Position numbers and translations under genes: made by a program
The notes under the pieces: generated by a model
The model's input: the letters and a program-made list of their open reading frames with translations, nothing else
Told to the model about the DNA's origin: nothing
Database searches by the model: none
Source of the DNA: Proteobacteria bacterium SPGG2
Lineage (GTDB): Bacteria > Pseudomonadota > Gammaproteobacteria > Acidiferrobacterales > SPGG2
NCBI GenBank assembly: GCA_001643475.1
Contig: LXTK01000097.1
Coordinates: forward strand, 1-8,663
Reading direction: 5' to 3'
DNA: 8,663 nucleotides
Shown here: one piece after another, positions 1 to 5,980 of the stretch
Layout of the letters: every line of letters starts with the position of its first letter
Position numbering within the stretch: position 1 is the stretch's first letter

Positions 1-18
1 AGGAAGTCAGGTCGAGCC

Positions 19-645
19 GTGAATAATAGGAAACGATTGGCCCCCCAGTTTAGCGCTAAGCGCTTGTCCGCGAGGGCGCGCACTGAAAGTCTTAGCTTAA
101 CTCTCGCGGACCGTCTAGACGACGAGATCTGGATATTTGGCTATGCATCGTTGCTATGGAAGCCTGATCTTGCGTACGTCGATCGACGTCTTGGTATTGT
201 CCGGGGTTACCAGCGTCGATTGAACGTGTGGACGGTACGTGCCCGCGGTACACCGGAGCACCCAGGGATCGGATTTGGGTTAGAGAGAAACGACAATGGC
301 AGTTGCCAAGGGGTTGTCTATTGTCTCGACCTGGAAGCTCGCGAGCAAGATTTGACTGCGCTATGGGAGCGTGAGATGACGACTGGGATCTATCGACCAT
401 GTTGGCTAACGGTAGAGACTGGTGAAGGCAATGTAGAAGCGATCACGTTTGTAGTCGATGAGACTCACCCCCAGTACGCCGATTCACTGTCCCAAGCGCA
501 GATGGCGAGCGCCATTGCTGGGGCCCATGGCGAATCGGGATCATGTCGCGACTACTTTACGCGCACCATGTGCGAGCTGACAACGCTTGGCATTGACGAT
601 CCAGAGTTGCAGTCCGTTCTTTCGATGATGCAGGGGCTGGAATAG
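19..645 (+). CDS. chaC: Glutathione-specific gamma-glutamylcyclotransferase, ChaC family
   Basis: This cytosolic enzyme is expected to split glutathione into 5-oxoproline and Cys-Gly. The 208-residue protein carries the family's substrate-binding signature near residues 39-50 (IFGYASLLWKPD; the usual YGSL is YASL here). It also has the LWEREM segment at 115-120, whose last Glu (E119) is the likely catalytic acid, followed by the typical TGIYRPCWL stretch. The first 30 or so residues are basic and Ser/Arg-rich and lie outside the conserved domain. The start used is GTG at 19 with an AGG upstream. The frame stays open to the left edge with no stop in bases 1-18, so the true start could lie outside the window. 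It is followed by decayed genes and has no clear operon partner downstream. The family call is firm; the start is uncertain. Confidence 0.9.
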   Translation: MNNRKRLAPQFSAKRLSARARTESLSLTLADRLDDEIWIFGYASLLWKPDLAYVDRRLGIVRGYQRRLNVWTVRARGTPEHPGIGFGLERNDNGSCQGVVYCLDLEAREQDLTALWEREMTTGIYRPCWLTVETGEGNVEAITFVVDETHPQYADSLSQAQMASAIAGAHGESGSCRDYFTRTMCELTTLGIDDPELQSVLSMMQGLE

Positions 646-669
646 TAGCTGAGTTTTTACGACGAAAGG

Positions 670-774
670 TCGAGCGCAGTGACCAAAAAAGGTTTGGCCG
701 GCTTCAGTAAGACTCAAGCGTCGTGTTGTCCTATTAAGCAAGTGTGCCCCCAGGCGATGCTCAAGCTGTGTAAT
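670..774 (-). pseudogene. LysR-type transcriptional regulator, helix-turn-helix fragment
   Basis: Reading the minus strand from 774 to 670 gives about 35 residues: ITQLEHRLGAHLLNRTTRR followed by LSLTEAGQTFFGHCAR. This is the recognition-helix-to-wing part of a LysR N-terminal DNA-binding domain, whose family pattern is 'I..LE..LG..LL.RTTR...LTEAG'. An in-frame TGA at 784-786 lies just upstream, and the first 30-35 residues of the domain are missing. Downstream, similarity stops at about 670, the frame runs into the antisense of the ChaC gene, and the whole effector domain is absent. It cannot encode a working regulator. An open frame from TTG at 741 down to 541 exists but is accidental beyond 670. 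The remnant touches the cytochrome b561 remnant at about 780. Confidence 0.75.
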
Positions 775-783
775 CGTCGTAAT

Positions 784-1036
784 TCAGTGACGGGTTACGC
801 CATTTCAACCTCAGCCGGGAGTCCTGTTTTTTTCTTCGACTTATTCGACATACCGGCCATATTGCCCGAAAGTGATTGGGCTCAGAGGCTTAGCGGTAGA
901 GCTTCACTGCTACCTTTCTTATGGTGCGGCGATCTTAGTGGCGATCCACGTGCTGGCGGCGCTGAAACATCAATTCATCGACAAGGACGGTACCTTAAGC
1001 AAGATGTTATGGTCGTCTTCACGACCCAGGATTTGA
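784..1036 (+). pseudogene. Cytochrome b561 C-terminal remnant, frameshifted
   Basis: Two plus-strand frames together give the second half of a bacterial cytochrome b561, an inner-membrane di-heme electron carrier. Frame A (from about 784) reads SVTGYAISTSAG, then FFDLFDIPAILPESDWAQRL, matching the 'GY..S.AGG.PV..FGLF.LP' region of the family. At about 889-899 the match jumps by +1 nucleotide to frame B, which reads VELHCYLSYGAAILVAIHVL and then AALKHQFIDKDGTLSKML. That is the last transmembrane helix with its histidines and the family's C-terminal 'KH.FI..DG.L..ML'. Frame B stops at TGA 1034-1036. The N-terminal half, with the first two helices and heme ligands, is absent. A 146-codon open frame covers 679-1119 but is frame A with accidental extensions at both ends. 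It ends convergently 25 bases from the hutZ stop. Confidence 0.75.
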
Positions 1037-1061
1037 TGCTTCACGTTCAACTACTAGCACA

Positions 1062-1571
1062 TTACTTGACACTATCGATGTGCTGGAAGTTTTCAAGCGT
1101 GGCACCAGTGAAGCGATAGGCCTGGCCGAAACCTCGCACGTAAACGCCAGATTTGGGTGTAATGCAGAATAGCTTGAAATCACCAAGCGGCTGGATGACA
1201 TCGATCACGTCTCTAAACTTCCTCGAAAAATTCTCCATAACATCTTTCCATTTCGCCGAATCGCGGAGAATCAACTTAACTCGACAGTCGAAGCTCAAAC
1301 GTCGACGTGCAAACAGCTGATTTGCATTACGCTCGTCTTCGACAAACAACAGGCTTACAACACCAGTGGCCTCTAGGTTGCTGGTGTGCCTGGAAAGCCC
1401 GCTCACGTACACATAGAAGTAATCGTCTTCCATACGGACGAATGGGCTATAGCTCGCATCGGGGACACCCTCGGCACTGACGGTTGACATCAACAACGTC
1501 TTAAAGCCATTGAGCAGGCGTCGTGCCTCATCCTCGGGGCGATTCGAAATGGATTTTTGATGATCCATCAT
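1062..1571 (-). CDS. hutZ: HutZ/HugZ-family heme-degrading protein (split-barrel flavin-reductase fold)
   Basis: The 169-residue protein matches the HutZ/HugZ family of heme-utilisation proteins, which share the pyridoxamine-phosphate-oxidase-like split barrel and bind or oxidatively open heme in the cytosol. Visible landmarks are STVSAEGVPDASYSPFV (about 29-45), SGLSRHTSNLEATG (57-70), the highly typical LFARRRLSFD (86-95), GDFKLF (130-135) with D131, and the C-terminal GFGQAYRFTGATLENFQH ending at H164. A C-terminal His is the heme ligand in the family, so H164 is the likely ligand (inference). The start ATG (1571-1569) overlaps the stop of the upstream peroxiredoxin gene by one base, so translation is probably coupled; a second ATG follows immediately. 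No TonB-dependent receptor or other heme-uptake gene is present in the window, which is unusual for hut loci. Confidence 0.85.
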   Translation of the reverse strand: MMDHQKSISNRPEDEARRLLNGFKTLLMSTVSAEGVPDASYSPFVRMEDDYFYVYVSGLSRHTSNLEATGVVSLLFVEDERNANQLFARRRLSFDCRVKLILRDSAKWKDVMENFSRKFRDVIDVIQPLGDFKLFCITPKSGVYVRGFGQAYRFTGATLENFQHIDSVK

Positions 1572-2170
1572 TAAGACCTCACGGATCGGTTATCTGATAG
1601 CCATGTGATGACATCGTCGACATTCTTTTGTGGAGGAAATATAGGATAGAAGATCTTTATGATAGTTGCTCCTCGTGCGATAAGCGTCAATCGCTTTATC
1701 AGCGTCATGGTTTGGACGGTAAAGGTAGGGAGTCTAAGCGCCTGCGTAAACTTTAGTTGGGCATCGCTTAGTACTTCAAAGGGCAGATGTAGTCGCGCCA
1801 CCATCTCCTTCTGATAGTCCGTTGTCTGCGTACTGACACCGAATACGTTGCTATTTAAGGCTCGCAACTCCTGGTAGTGATCTCGAAATGCACAGGATTG
1901 TGGCGTGCAGCCACGGGCACCAGGGATGTCGTTCCAGCCTGGTGGTACGTCTTTATCCGGCTTCCCTGTCCGTGGGTAACAATAGATCACGACGTTCCCA
2001 TGAATGTTTGATAGGTCGATCATCCTATCGCCGGTTGAGGGCAGCGATATTGGCGGCAACCTCGCGCCGGTGAGATGGTCGCAAGCACCATCATTTAGCG
2101 GGATGGGGAGGTTATCAGGTAGTTTGTGAAGATCGTCAGTCCGCACCACGGGTGCGTTACCATTACCCAT
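1571..2170 (-). CDS. Peroxiredoxin (AhpC/TSA, redoxin-type, BCP-like)
   Basis: This is a thiol peroxidase expected to reduce hydrogen peroxide or organic peroxides in the cytosol. The thioredoxin-like core begins at about residue 35 (GARLPPISLPST). It continues through VVIYCYPRTGKP (60-71) to the redox motif GCTPQSCAFRD (87-97), with C88 the likely peroxidatic and C93 the likely resolving cysteine, spaced C-x4-C as in BCP-type enzymes. Compared with BCP, about a dozen residues (KPDKDVPPGWND) are inserted between the strand and the active-site loop; such a loop occurs in a recognised subgroup of redoxin proteins. The 199-residue length fits. ATG 2170 has no obvious Shine-Dalgarno sequence, so initiation may be weak or leaderless. 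The stop overlaps the hutZ start, so the two genes form one transcription unit. Confidence 0.85.
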   Translation of the reverse strand: MGNGNAPVVRTDDLHKLPDNLPIPLNDGACDHLTGARLPPISLPSTGDRMIDLSNIHGNVVIYCYPRTGKPDKDVPPGWNDIPGARGCTPQSCAFRDHYQELRALNSNVFGVSTQTTDYQKEMVARLHLPFEVLSDAQLKFTQALRLPTFTVQTMTLIKRLTLIARGATIIKIFYPIFPPQKNVDDVITWLSDNRSVRS

Positions 2171-2178
2171 TGATATAT

Positions 2179-2208
2179 GTATGTTGAAGTATAAATGGCG
2201 GTTGTCAA
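2179..2208 (-). promoter_or_regulatory. Candidate promoter of the peroxiredoxin-hutZ unit
   Basis: On the minus strand a perfect TTGACA (-35 consensus) lies at 2208-2203. The region 17-20 bases downstream is AT-rich (AACATACATATAT) but has only a poor -10 match, so the -10 is not fixed. Only about 30 bases separate the -35 box from the ATG, so the leader would be very short. Confidence 0.3.
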
Positions 2209-2226
2209 CTGGCGCCCGGCGTCAAA

Positions 2227-2256
2227 TCAACACTTTTTCCCCCAACTCGTTACAAT
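2227..2256 (+). promoter_or_regulatory. Candidate promoter of the D-aminoacylase gene
   Basis: TACAAT at 2251-2256 is a good -10 hexamer, preceded 18 bases upstream by a weak -35 candidate, TCAACA (2227-2232). It sits 23 bases before the ATG at 2280. The ribosome-binding region is GGTAGGGA at 2269-2276. It points away from the candidate peroxiredoxin promoter, making this a divergent control region of 109 bases. Confidence 0.35.
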
Positions 2257-2279
2257 TGGCAGACCGTTGGTAGGGACAA

Positions 2280-3740
2280 ATGAAAAACGAAGAACGAAGA
2301 CACTGCGACTACCTGATTGAAGGAGGGACGCTTATCGATGGCACTGGCAGTAAGCGTGTTCAGGCTAATGTCGCGATAAAGAGTGACCGAATCGTCGCGG
2401 TGGGAACGGCTCTGCCAATCGAGGCGAAGAGAACAATAAGCGCTCATGATCGCGTTGTTTCGCCCGGGTTTATTGATGCTCACACCCACGACGATCGTGC
2501 TGTTTTGTCATCACCGGACATGACAGCAAAGATCAGCCAGGGCGTTACTAGCGTCATCGCTGGCAACTGTGGCATTAGTTTGGCGCCGCTCAGCGGGCGT
2601 GAACCGCCGCCTCCGCTCAACCTACTGGGTGGCCGTGACTGGTATCGGTTTAGCACATTTGGTGACTATGCGCAGGTGCTGACTGCACATCCGCCAGCAA
2701 CCAACATCGCCATGCTAACCGGGCACTCGACACTGCGGGTCGGTGTTATGAAGGATCTCGATCGGGCGGCGACCAGTGCTGAGATCGAGCAAATGGGCAG
2801 ATTGCTCGACGACTCGCTCGCTGCCGGATGCATAGGCATGAGTACTGGACTTGCGTACCCCATTGCCACCGCAGCCCCGACGGAGGAGGTCGTTGAGCTG
2901 GCAAAGCACTTGGCGCCCTTCAATGGCATTTATGTCACACACATGCGCGATGAGGGTGACTACGTCATTGAGTCAACCAAAGAAACCATAGCGATTGGCG
3001 AGCGCAGCGGTGTGCCAGTGGTGATTTCTCATCATAAGTCGTCGGGGCGTAACAATTGGGGGCGCACAACCGACACGCTAGCGCTTATTGCCGCCGCGAA
3101 AAGCAAGCAGAGTATTAATCTTGATGTTTATCCATATATTGCAAGTTCGACGGTGCTCATGTCCCAATTCGTCGAAACGGCGGAGCGCGTTACTGTGACC
3201 TGGTCTAAACCACATCCGCAGGTGGCGGGGCGCGACCTGGACGACATAAGACAAGAATGGCGGTGCTCACTTGATGAGGCCGTCACCCGGCTATTGCCAG
3301 CCGGTGCGATCTATTTTCAGATGCACGAAGATGATCTACGCCGTGTACTCAGTTTTTCTGACGTCATGATCGGGTCCGATGGTTTGCCGCACGACGAGTT
3401 TCCGCATCCCCGATTGTGGGGTACGTTTCCGCGCGTGTTGGGGCACTATTGTCGTGATGTCAGGCTGTTCTCATTGGAAGAGGCTGTACGTCGAATGACC
3501 AGCGTCCCGGCTTCGGTGTTTGGCCTTAGAGATAGGGGTATTATTCGTGAGGGTGCATTTGCCGATTTAGTGATTTTCGATTCGCAGCAAGTGATCGATA
3601 CAGCAGACTTCAAGGCGCCGAAACAGCCGGCCGCCGGTATCGATATGGTGATGGTTAATGGCCAGCCTGTTTGGCGTGACGTGGCCTGGACAGGGGAATT
3701 GCCTGGCAGATTGCTCCGTCGGGACTTAGGGAACCTCTGA
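2280..3740 (+). CDS. N-acyl-D-amino-acid deacylase (D-aminoacylase, amidohydrolase family)
   Basis: This metal-dependent amidohydrolase is expected to release free D-amino acids from their N-acyl (for example N-acetyl) forms. The 486-residue protein has the family layout. An N-terminal beta-sandwich (YLIEGGTLIDGTG, 11-23) leads into a TIM-barrel beginning SPGFIDAHTHDD with H68 and H70. Next come GNCGIS with C97, HMRDEGD with H221, ISHHK with H251 and IGSDGLPHDE with D367. The C-terminal sandwich contains GIIREGAFADLVIFD. C97, H221, H251 and D367 line up in order and spacing with the zinc and catalytic residues known for the Alcaligenes enzyme. There is no signal peptide, so it is cytosolic. 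The stop TGA (3738-3740) lies inside the first hairpin of the downstream structured element, so the last codons may come from that element. Exact substrate preference cannot be read from the sequence. Confidence 0.9.
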   Translation: MKNEERRHCDYLIEGGTLIDGTGSKRVQANVAIKSDRIVAVGTALPIEAKRTISAHDRVVSPGFIDAHTHDDRAVLSSPDMTAKISQGVTSVIAGNCGISLAPLSGREPPPPLNLLGGRDWYRFSTFGDYAQVLTAHPPATNIAMLTGHSTLRVGVMKDLDRAATSAEIEQMGRLLDDSLAAGCIGMSTGLAYPIATAAPTEEVVELAKHLAPFNGIYVTHMRDEGDYVIESTKETIAIGERSGVPVVISHHKSSGRNNWGRTTDTLALIAAAKSKQSINLDVYPYIASSTVLMSQFVETAERVTVTWSKPHPQVAGRDLDDIRQEWRCSLDEAVTRLLPAGAIYFQMHEDDLRRVLSFSDVMIGSDGLPHDEFPHPRLWGTFPRVLGHYCRDVRLFSLEEAVRRMTSVPASVFGLRDRGIIREGAFADLVIFDSQQVIDTADFKAPKQPAAGIDMVMVNGQPVWRDVAWTGELPGRLLRRDLGNL

Positions 3741-3769
3741 ATAAATCCATCCTGGATTTCTCAGAGCAC

Positions 3770-3799
3770 GGAGAGCGAAAAGCGCGGTTTTCGCTCTCC
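3770..3799 (+). terminator. Perfect 12-bp hairpin, possible terminator after the D-aminoacylase gene
   Basis: GGAGAGCGAAAA (3770-3781) and TTTTCGCTCTCC (3788-3799) are perfectly complementary around a 6-base GC-rich loop. A T-rich stretch (TTCATTTTT) follows from 3800. The position, 30 bases after the stop codon, suits a transcription terminator. The stem's AT pairs are next to the loop rather than the tail, and the T run is interrupted, so it is not a textbook intrinsic terminator. Confidence 0.45.
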
Positions 3800-3801
3800 T
3801 T

Positions 3802-3832
3802 CATTTTTAACGACTTGCAGTCGTTAAAAATG
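3802..3832. repeat. Perfect 14-bp inverted repeat with 3-base loop
   Basis: The arm CATTTTTAACGACT (3802-3815) and its exact complement (3819-3832) flank the loop TGC. The outer AT-rich arms give a T run on both strands, so it could terminate transcription from either side or form a stable DNA cruciform or RNA hairpin. It follows the preceding hairpin by only two bases. Confidence 0.5.
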
Positions 3833-3899
3833 GCGGCACATCTGACCTCCATGCAACCGACAGGGATGTCGGAAGGTACGACTCCAGGGATGGAGGAGG

Positions 3900-4000
3900 T
3901 AGAGTCGCGCCGGGAGCAGCGACCGAGAACAATGCAGGCGACCTGCATGGATGCAGGAAGTTAGAGCAACGCAAGGAGCAGTTGCCGGAGCAGTTACCGA
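3900..4000 (+). repeat. Two diverged repeat units with covarying stems
   Basis: Unit 1 (3900-3928) reads TAGAG, TCGC, loop GCCGGGAGCA, GCGA, CCGAGA. Unit 2 (from 3962) reads TAGAG, CAAC, loop GCAAGGAGCA, GTTG, CCG, then a 12-base addition before CCGAGA. The flanks and loops are conserved, while the two 4-base arms differ completely yet stay complementary within each unit. With the flanking G and C, each stem has 5 pairs (3904-3908 with 3919-3923; 3966-3970 with 3981-3985). This pattern suggests selection or replication through a folded form. Confidence 0.5.
3932..3957. repeat. Three-arm alternative hairpin
   Basis: ATGCAGG (3932-3938), CCTGCAT (3942-3948) and ATGCAGG (3951-3957) lie in a row, separated by CGA and GG. 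The middle arm can pair perfectly with either neighbour, giving two mutually exclusive 7-bp hairpins. Confidence 0.5.
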
Positions 4001-4016
4001 GATGGAGGAAATGCAA

Positions 4017-4088
4017 AGGATTGTCGGCCGCTCCTGCGCTTCCATGCGCCCGCGGCATTAGTGCATCCATGCACGTCAGGACAATCCT
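4017..4088. repeat. 9-bp inverted repeat enclosing nested dyads
   Basis: AGGATTGTC (4017-4025) pairs exactly with GACAATCCT (4080-4088). Inside it lie GCCGC/GCGGC (4027-4031 with 4052-4056) and the perfect dyad GTGCAT-CC-ATGCAC (4061-4074). The dyads here have their purine-rich loops (GG, GGA) on the minus strand, opposite to the left part of the element, so the element may be a head-to-head arrangement of similar units. Confidence 0.45.
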
Positions 4089-4156
4089 AGCCGTGTACCG
4101 TGGAAAGGTCTGAATAAAGCAGACCTTCCCTAGATAAGGCAGGGTAGGGTGTTCAT

Positions 4157-4789
4157 ATGATCGATCTTTATAGTTGGAAGACATCGAATGGTCGCAAAGC
4201 CACGATCATGTTGGAGGAGCTTGGCTTCGACTATCGATTGCATCTCATTAACCTCGGCAAAGGCGATCAGTTCACGCCTGCATTTACCGCCATTAACCCC
4301 AATCAAAAGATTCCTGCCATGGTCGACCAAGATGGCCCCACCAGCGAGCCCTATACCATCATAGAATCGGGTGCGATGCTGTTCTATCTGGCCGAGAAAT
4401 ACGATCTCTTCATTCCCAAAGAGCCGATCGCTCGCTACGAAATGATTCAATGGTTGATGTTTCAGATGGGAAACATTGGACCAATGTTTGGTCAGGCACA
4501 CCATTTCCGTCGCAAGGAGGAGAAAGTGCCCTATGGGATCGAACGCTACACCAAGGAAACGCGCCGGCTATGGGGCGTGCTTGACCAACGATTACAGACC
4601 TTTGAATACCTGGCAGGCAGTGACTACACCATTGCCGATATTGCCACGTTTCCATGGACCGCGCGTTATGGATGGCAGGGCATAGAACTTAGCGAGTTTC
4701 CCAATGTTAAGCGTTGGTACGACGCTATTGCTGCGCGACCCGCAGTAGAGCGGGGTATGGACACCGTATATGATGAACTGATGCGGTAG
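4157..4789 (+). CDS. yfcG: Glutathione S-transferase, YfcG/YghU-type (disulfide-bond oxidoreductase)
   Basis: This 210-residue cytosolic protein closely follows E. coli YfcG, a nu-class GST that reduces disulfides with glutathione rather than conjugating electrophiles. The N-terminal thioredoxin-like domain (1-85) begins MIDLYSWKTSNG, with T9 and N11 at the positions of YfcG's active-site Thr and Asn. It continues with LGKGDQF, NPNQKIPAMVD, and IESGAMLFYLAEK with the glutathione-contacting E-S pair. The helical C-terminal domain has GPMFGQAHHF, YGIERYTKET and SDYTIADIATFPW. The start ATG 4157 has GGTAGGGT upstream at a good distance. It lies directly after the structured element and 32 bases before the AbrB-family gene, which is probably cotranscribed. 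Confidence 0.9.
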   Translation: MIDLYSWKTSNGRKATIMLEELGFDYRLHLINLGKGDQFTPAFTAINPNQKIPAMVDQDGPTSEPYTIIESGAMLFYLAEKYDLFIPKEPIARYEMIQWLMFQMGNIGPMFGQAHHFRRKEEKVPYGIERYTKETRRLWGVLDQRLQTFEYLAGSDYTIADIATFPWTARYGWQGIELSEFPNVKRWYDAIAARPAVERGMDTVYDELMR

Positions 4790-4821
4790 TTGATCCAGTT
4801 CTAACGATATCTTTGTAATAC

Positions 4822-5919
4822 GTGCGTCCAATGGTCAACATAGCAAGGTTAACTTCTCGTACTGACCTCCGGCGCCTCGTGTTTACCCTATCCGTTGGTG
4901 CTGTTGGCGGTGCATTGTTTTTCGCGCTAAATATGCCGCTTGCCTGGATGATGGGAGCGATGGTATTTACCACCACCGCTTCTATGATGGGCGCGCGACT
5001 TTATGTGTTGCCATCCTTGCGTGGGCTCATGGTCACCGTGCTAGGGATTCTGCTCGGCAGCGCGTTTACCCCAGATATTCTCGAGCAAGCTACACATTGG
5101 CCGATCACGCTCGCCGCCATGCTGCTCTATATCGTGGTAGCAACCGGCATGTTGTATTGGTATTTTCGAAAACTATTCGGCTATGACAAAGTGACCGCTT
5201 ATTTTTCGGCAACTCCCGGCGGCTTAAGCGAAATGACGATCGTTGGTGGTGCCTTCGGCGGCGACGATCGCACTATAGCGCTGGTCCATGGTTCGCGCAT
5301 TTTGCTCGTAGTGCTCGTGATCCCGTTTTGGTTTCGATTTACTCAAGATGGCGGTGCCGGTGTCTCGTTTACTGGGCCGTCGCTGTTAGACAGCGCCCCG
5401 ATTGATATTGGCATACTTGTCCTGGGCGCGGTGGTTGGTACTCTGATTGGTAAGTTTCTGCGCCTGCCGGCCTATCGGCTGGTGGGACCCATGGTGGCGA
5501 CGGCGGCGATGCAGATAGCCGGTGTTACCGAGTCGGTGCCACCTTATGAAATCGTATTCGTTGCCCAAGTCGTCGTCGGATCTGCGATTGGCGCGCGGTT
5601 CGCGGGTATCGCGTTACAACGTATCTTTCGGACAATGGCGGCATCGGCGGGGGCGACGGTGTTGCTGCTTGTTTGTACCGTCGGGTTCACCTTAGCGCTA
5701 GTACCACTCTCCGGCATGGGATTCGCCCCTTTAACCCTGGCGTTTGCCCCCGGCGGGTTGGCCGAAATGAGCCTCATCGCCATATCGTTGGGTATCGAAA
5801 CCGCGTTTGTTGCTACGCACCATGTGGCCCGTGTGGTCATGATTGTGATCGGTGTGCCACTGGTATTTCGCACAAAGCAAAGAGTTACCGCAGGTAACCG
5901 CACCGACTCGGGCCGATAG
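4822..5919 (+). CDS. AbrB-family integral membrane protein (internally duplicated)
   Basis: The 365-residue, strongly hydrophobic protein has about ten membrane segments and belongs to the Gram-negative AbrB-duplication family, unrelated to the Bacillus transcription factor of the same name. The duplication is visible. FSATPGGLSEM (128-138), followed by ALVHGSRILLVVLVIPFWFR, is mirrored by LAFAPGGLAEM (306-316) followed by ATHHVARVVMIVIGVPLVFR. An N-terminal LPLAW-like segment (MPLAWMMGAM) is also typical. The family is often annotated as a putative ammonia monooxygenase or transporter, but no substrate is firmly established. GTG 4822 is the first start; ATG 4831, three codons on, is an equally good candidate and neither has a clear Shine-Dalgarno. 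A small dyad, GTTACC-GCA-GGTAAC (5884-5898), lies in the last codons. Function beyond membrane transport is unknown. Confidence 0.85.
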   Translation: MRPMVNIARLTSRTDLRRLVFTLSVGAVGGALFFALNMPLAWMMGAMVFTTTASMMGARLYVLPSLRGLMVTVLGILLGSAFTPDILEQATHWPITLAAMLLYIVVATGMLYWYFRKLFGYDKVTAYFSATPGGLSEMTIVGGAFGGDDRTIALVHGSRILLVVLVIPFWFRFTQDGGAGVSFTGPSLLDSAPIDIGILVLGAVVGTLIGKFLRLPAYRLVGPMVATAAMQIAGVTESVPPYEIVFVAQVVVGSAIGARFAGIALQRIFRTMAASAGATVLLLVCTVGFTLALVPLSGMGFAPLTLAFAPGGLAEMSLIAISLGIETAFVATHHVARVVMIVIGVPLVFRTKQRVTAGNRTDSGR

Positions 5920-5980
5920 CAGGGTAAAATAGGCCGTGCGGGCCCCGAATCGATTCAAGTGAAATGGAAAAACGGTCGAC

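Larger units (their letters stand above)
3735..4127. repeat. Hairpin-rich structured intergenic element (MITE-like or RNA-forming)
   Basis: This accounts for the 416 bases without a gene between the D-aminoacylase and yfcG. The left end is a hairpin: CTCTGA (3735-3740) and AAATCC (3743-3748) pair with GGATTT (3754-3759) and TCAGAG (3761-3766). The right end is another, AAGGTCTG (4105-4112) pairing with CAGACCTT (4120-4127). Both ends contain the 10-mer TCTGAATAAA in the same orientation (3736-3745 and 4109-4118). The interior holds many short dyads, several with GGGA or GG at the centre, such as CCGACA-GGGA-TGTCGG (3857-3872) and CTCCA-GGGA-TGGAG (3882-3895). Open frames here are repeat-derived, Cys/Ser/Pro-rich and unlikely to be genes. 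No transposase is present. The ends resemble IS or MITE termini, but mobility cannot be shown from one copy. Confidence 0.6.

Noticed and set aside
541..741. Minus-strand open frame starting with a LysR-like segment
   Set aside because: Only the first 24 residues match LysR; the rest is antisense of chaC. It is treated as a fragment and not a gene.
679..1119. 146-codon plus-strand open frame that could be called a hypothetical protein
   Set aside because: Its middle is one frame of a frameshifted cytochrome b561. Its first third is the antisense of a LysR fragment and its end runs over the hutZ stop, so it is a chance-open frame over decayed genes.
3655..4184. Several minus-strand open frames (up to 125 codons) in the gene-free stretch
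   Set aside because: They arise from the repeated dyads, have low-complexity Cys/Ser/Pro-rich products and overlap each other in different frames.
5884..5898. GTTACC-GCA-GGTAAC hairpin as a terminator of the AbrB-family gene
   Set aside because: It lies inside the coding sequence before the stop codon and has no T run after it.
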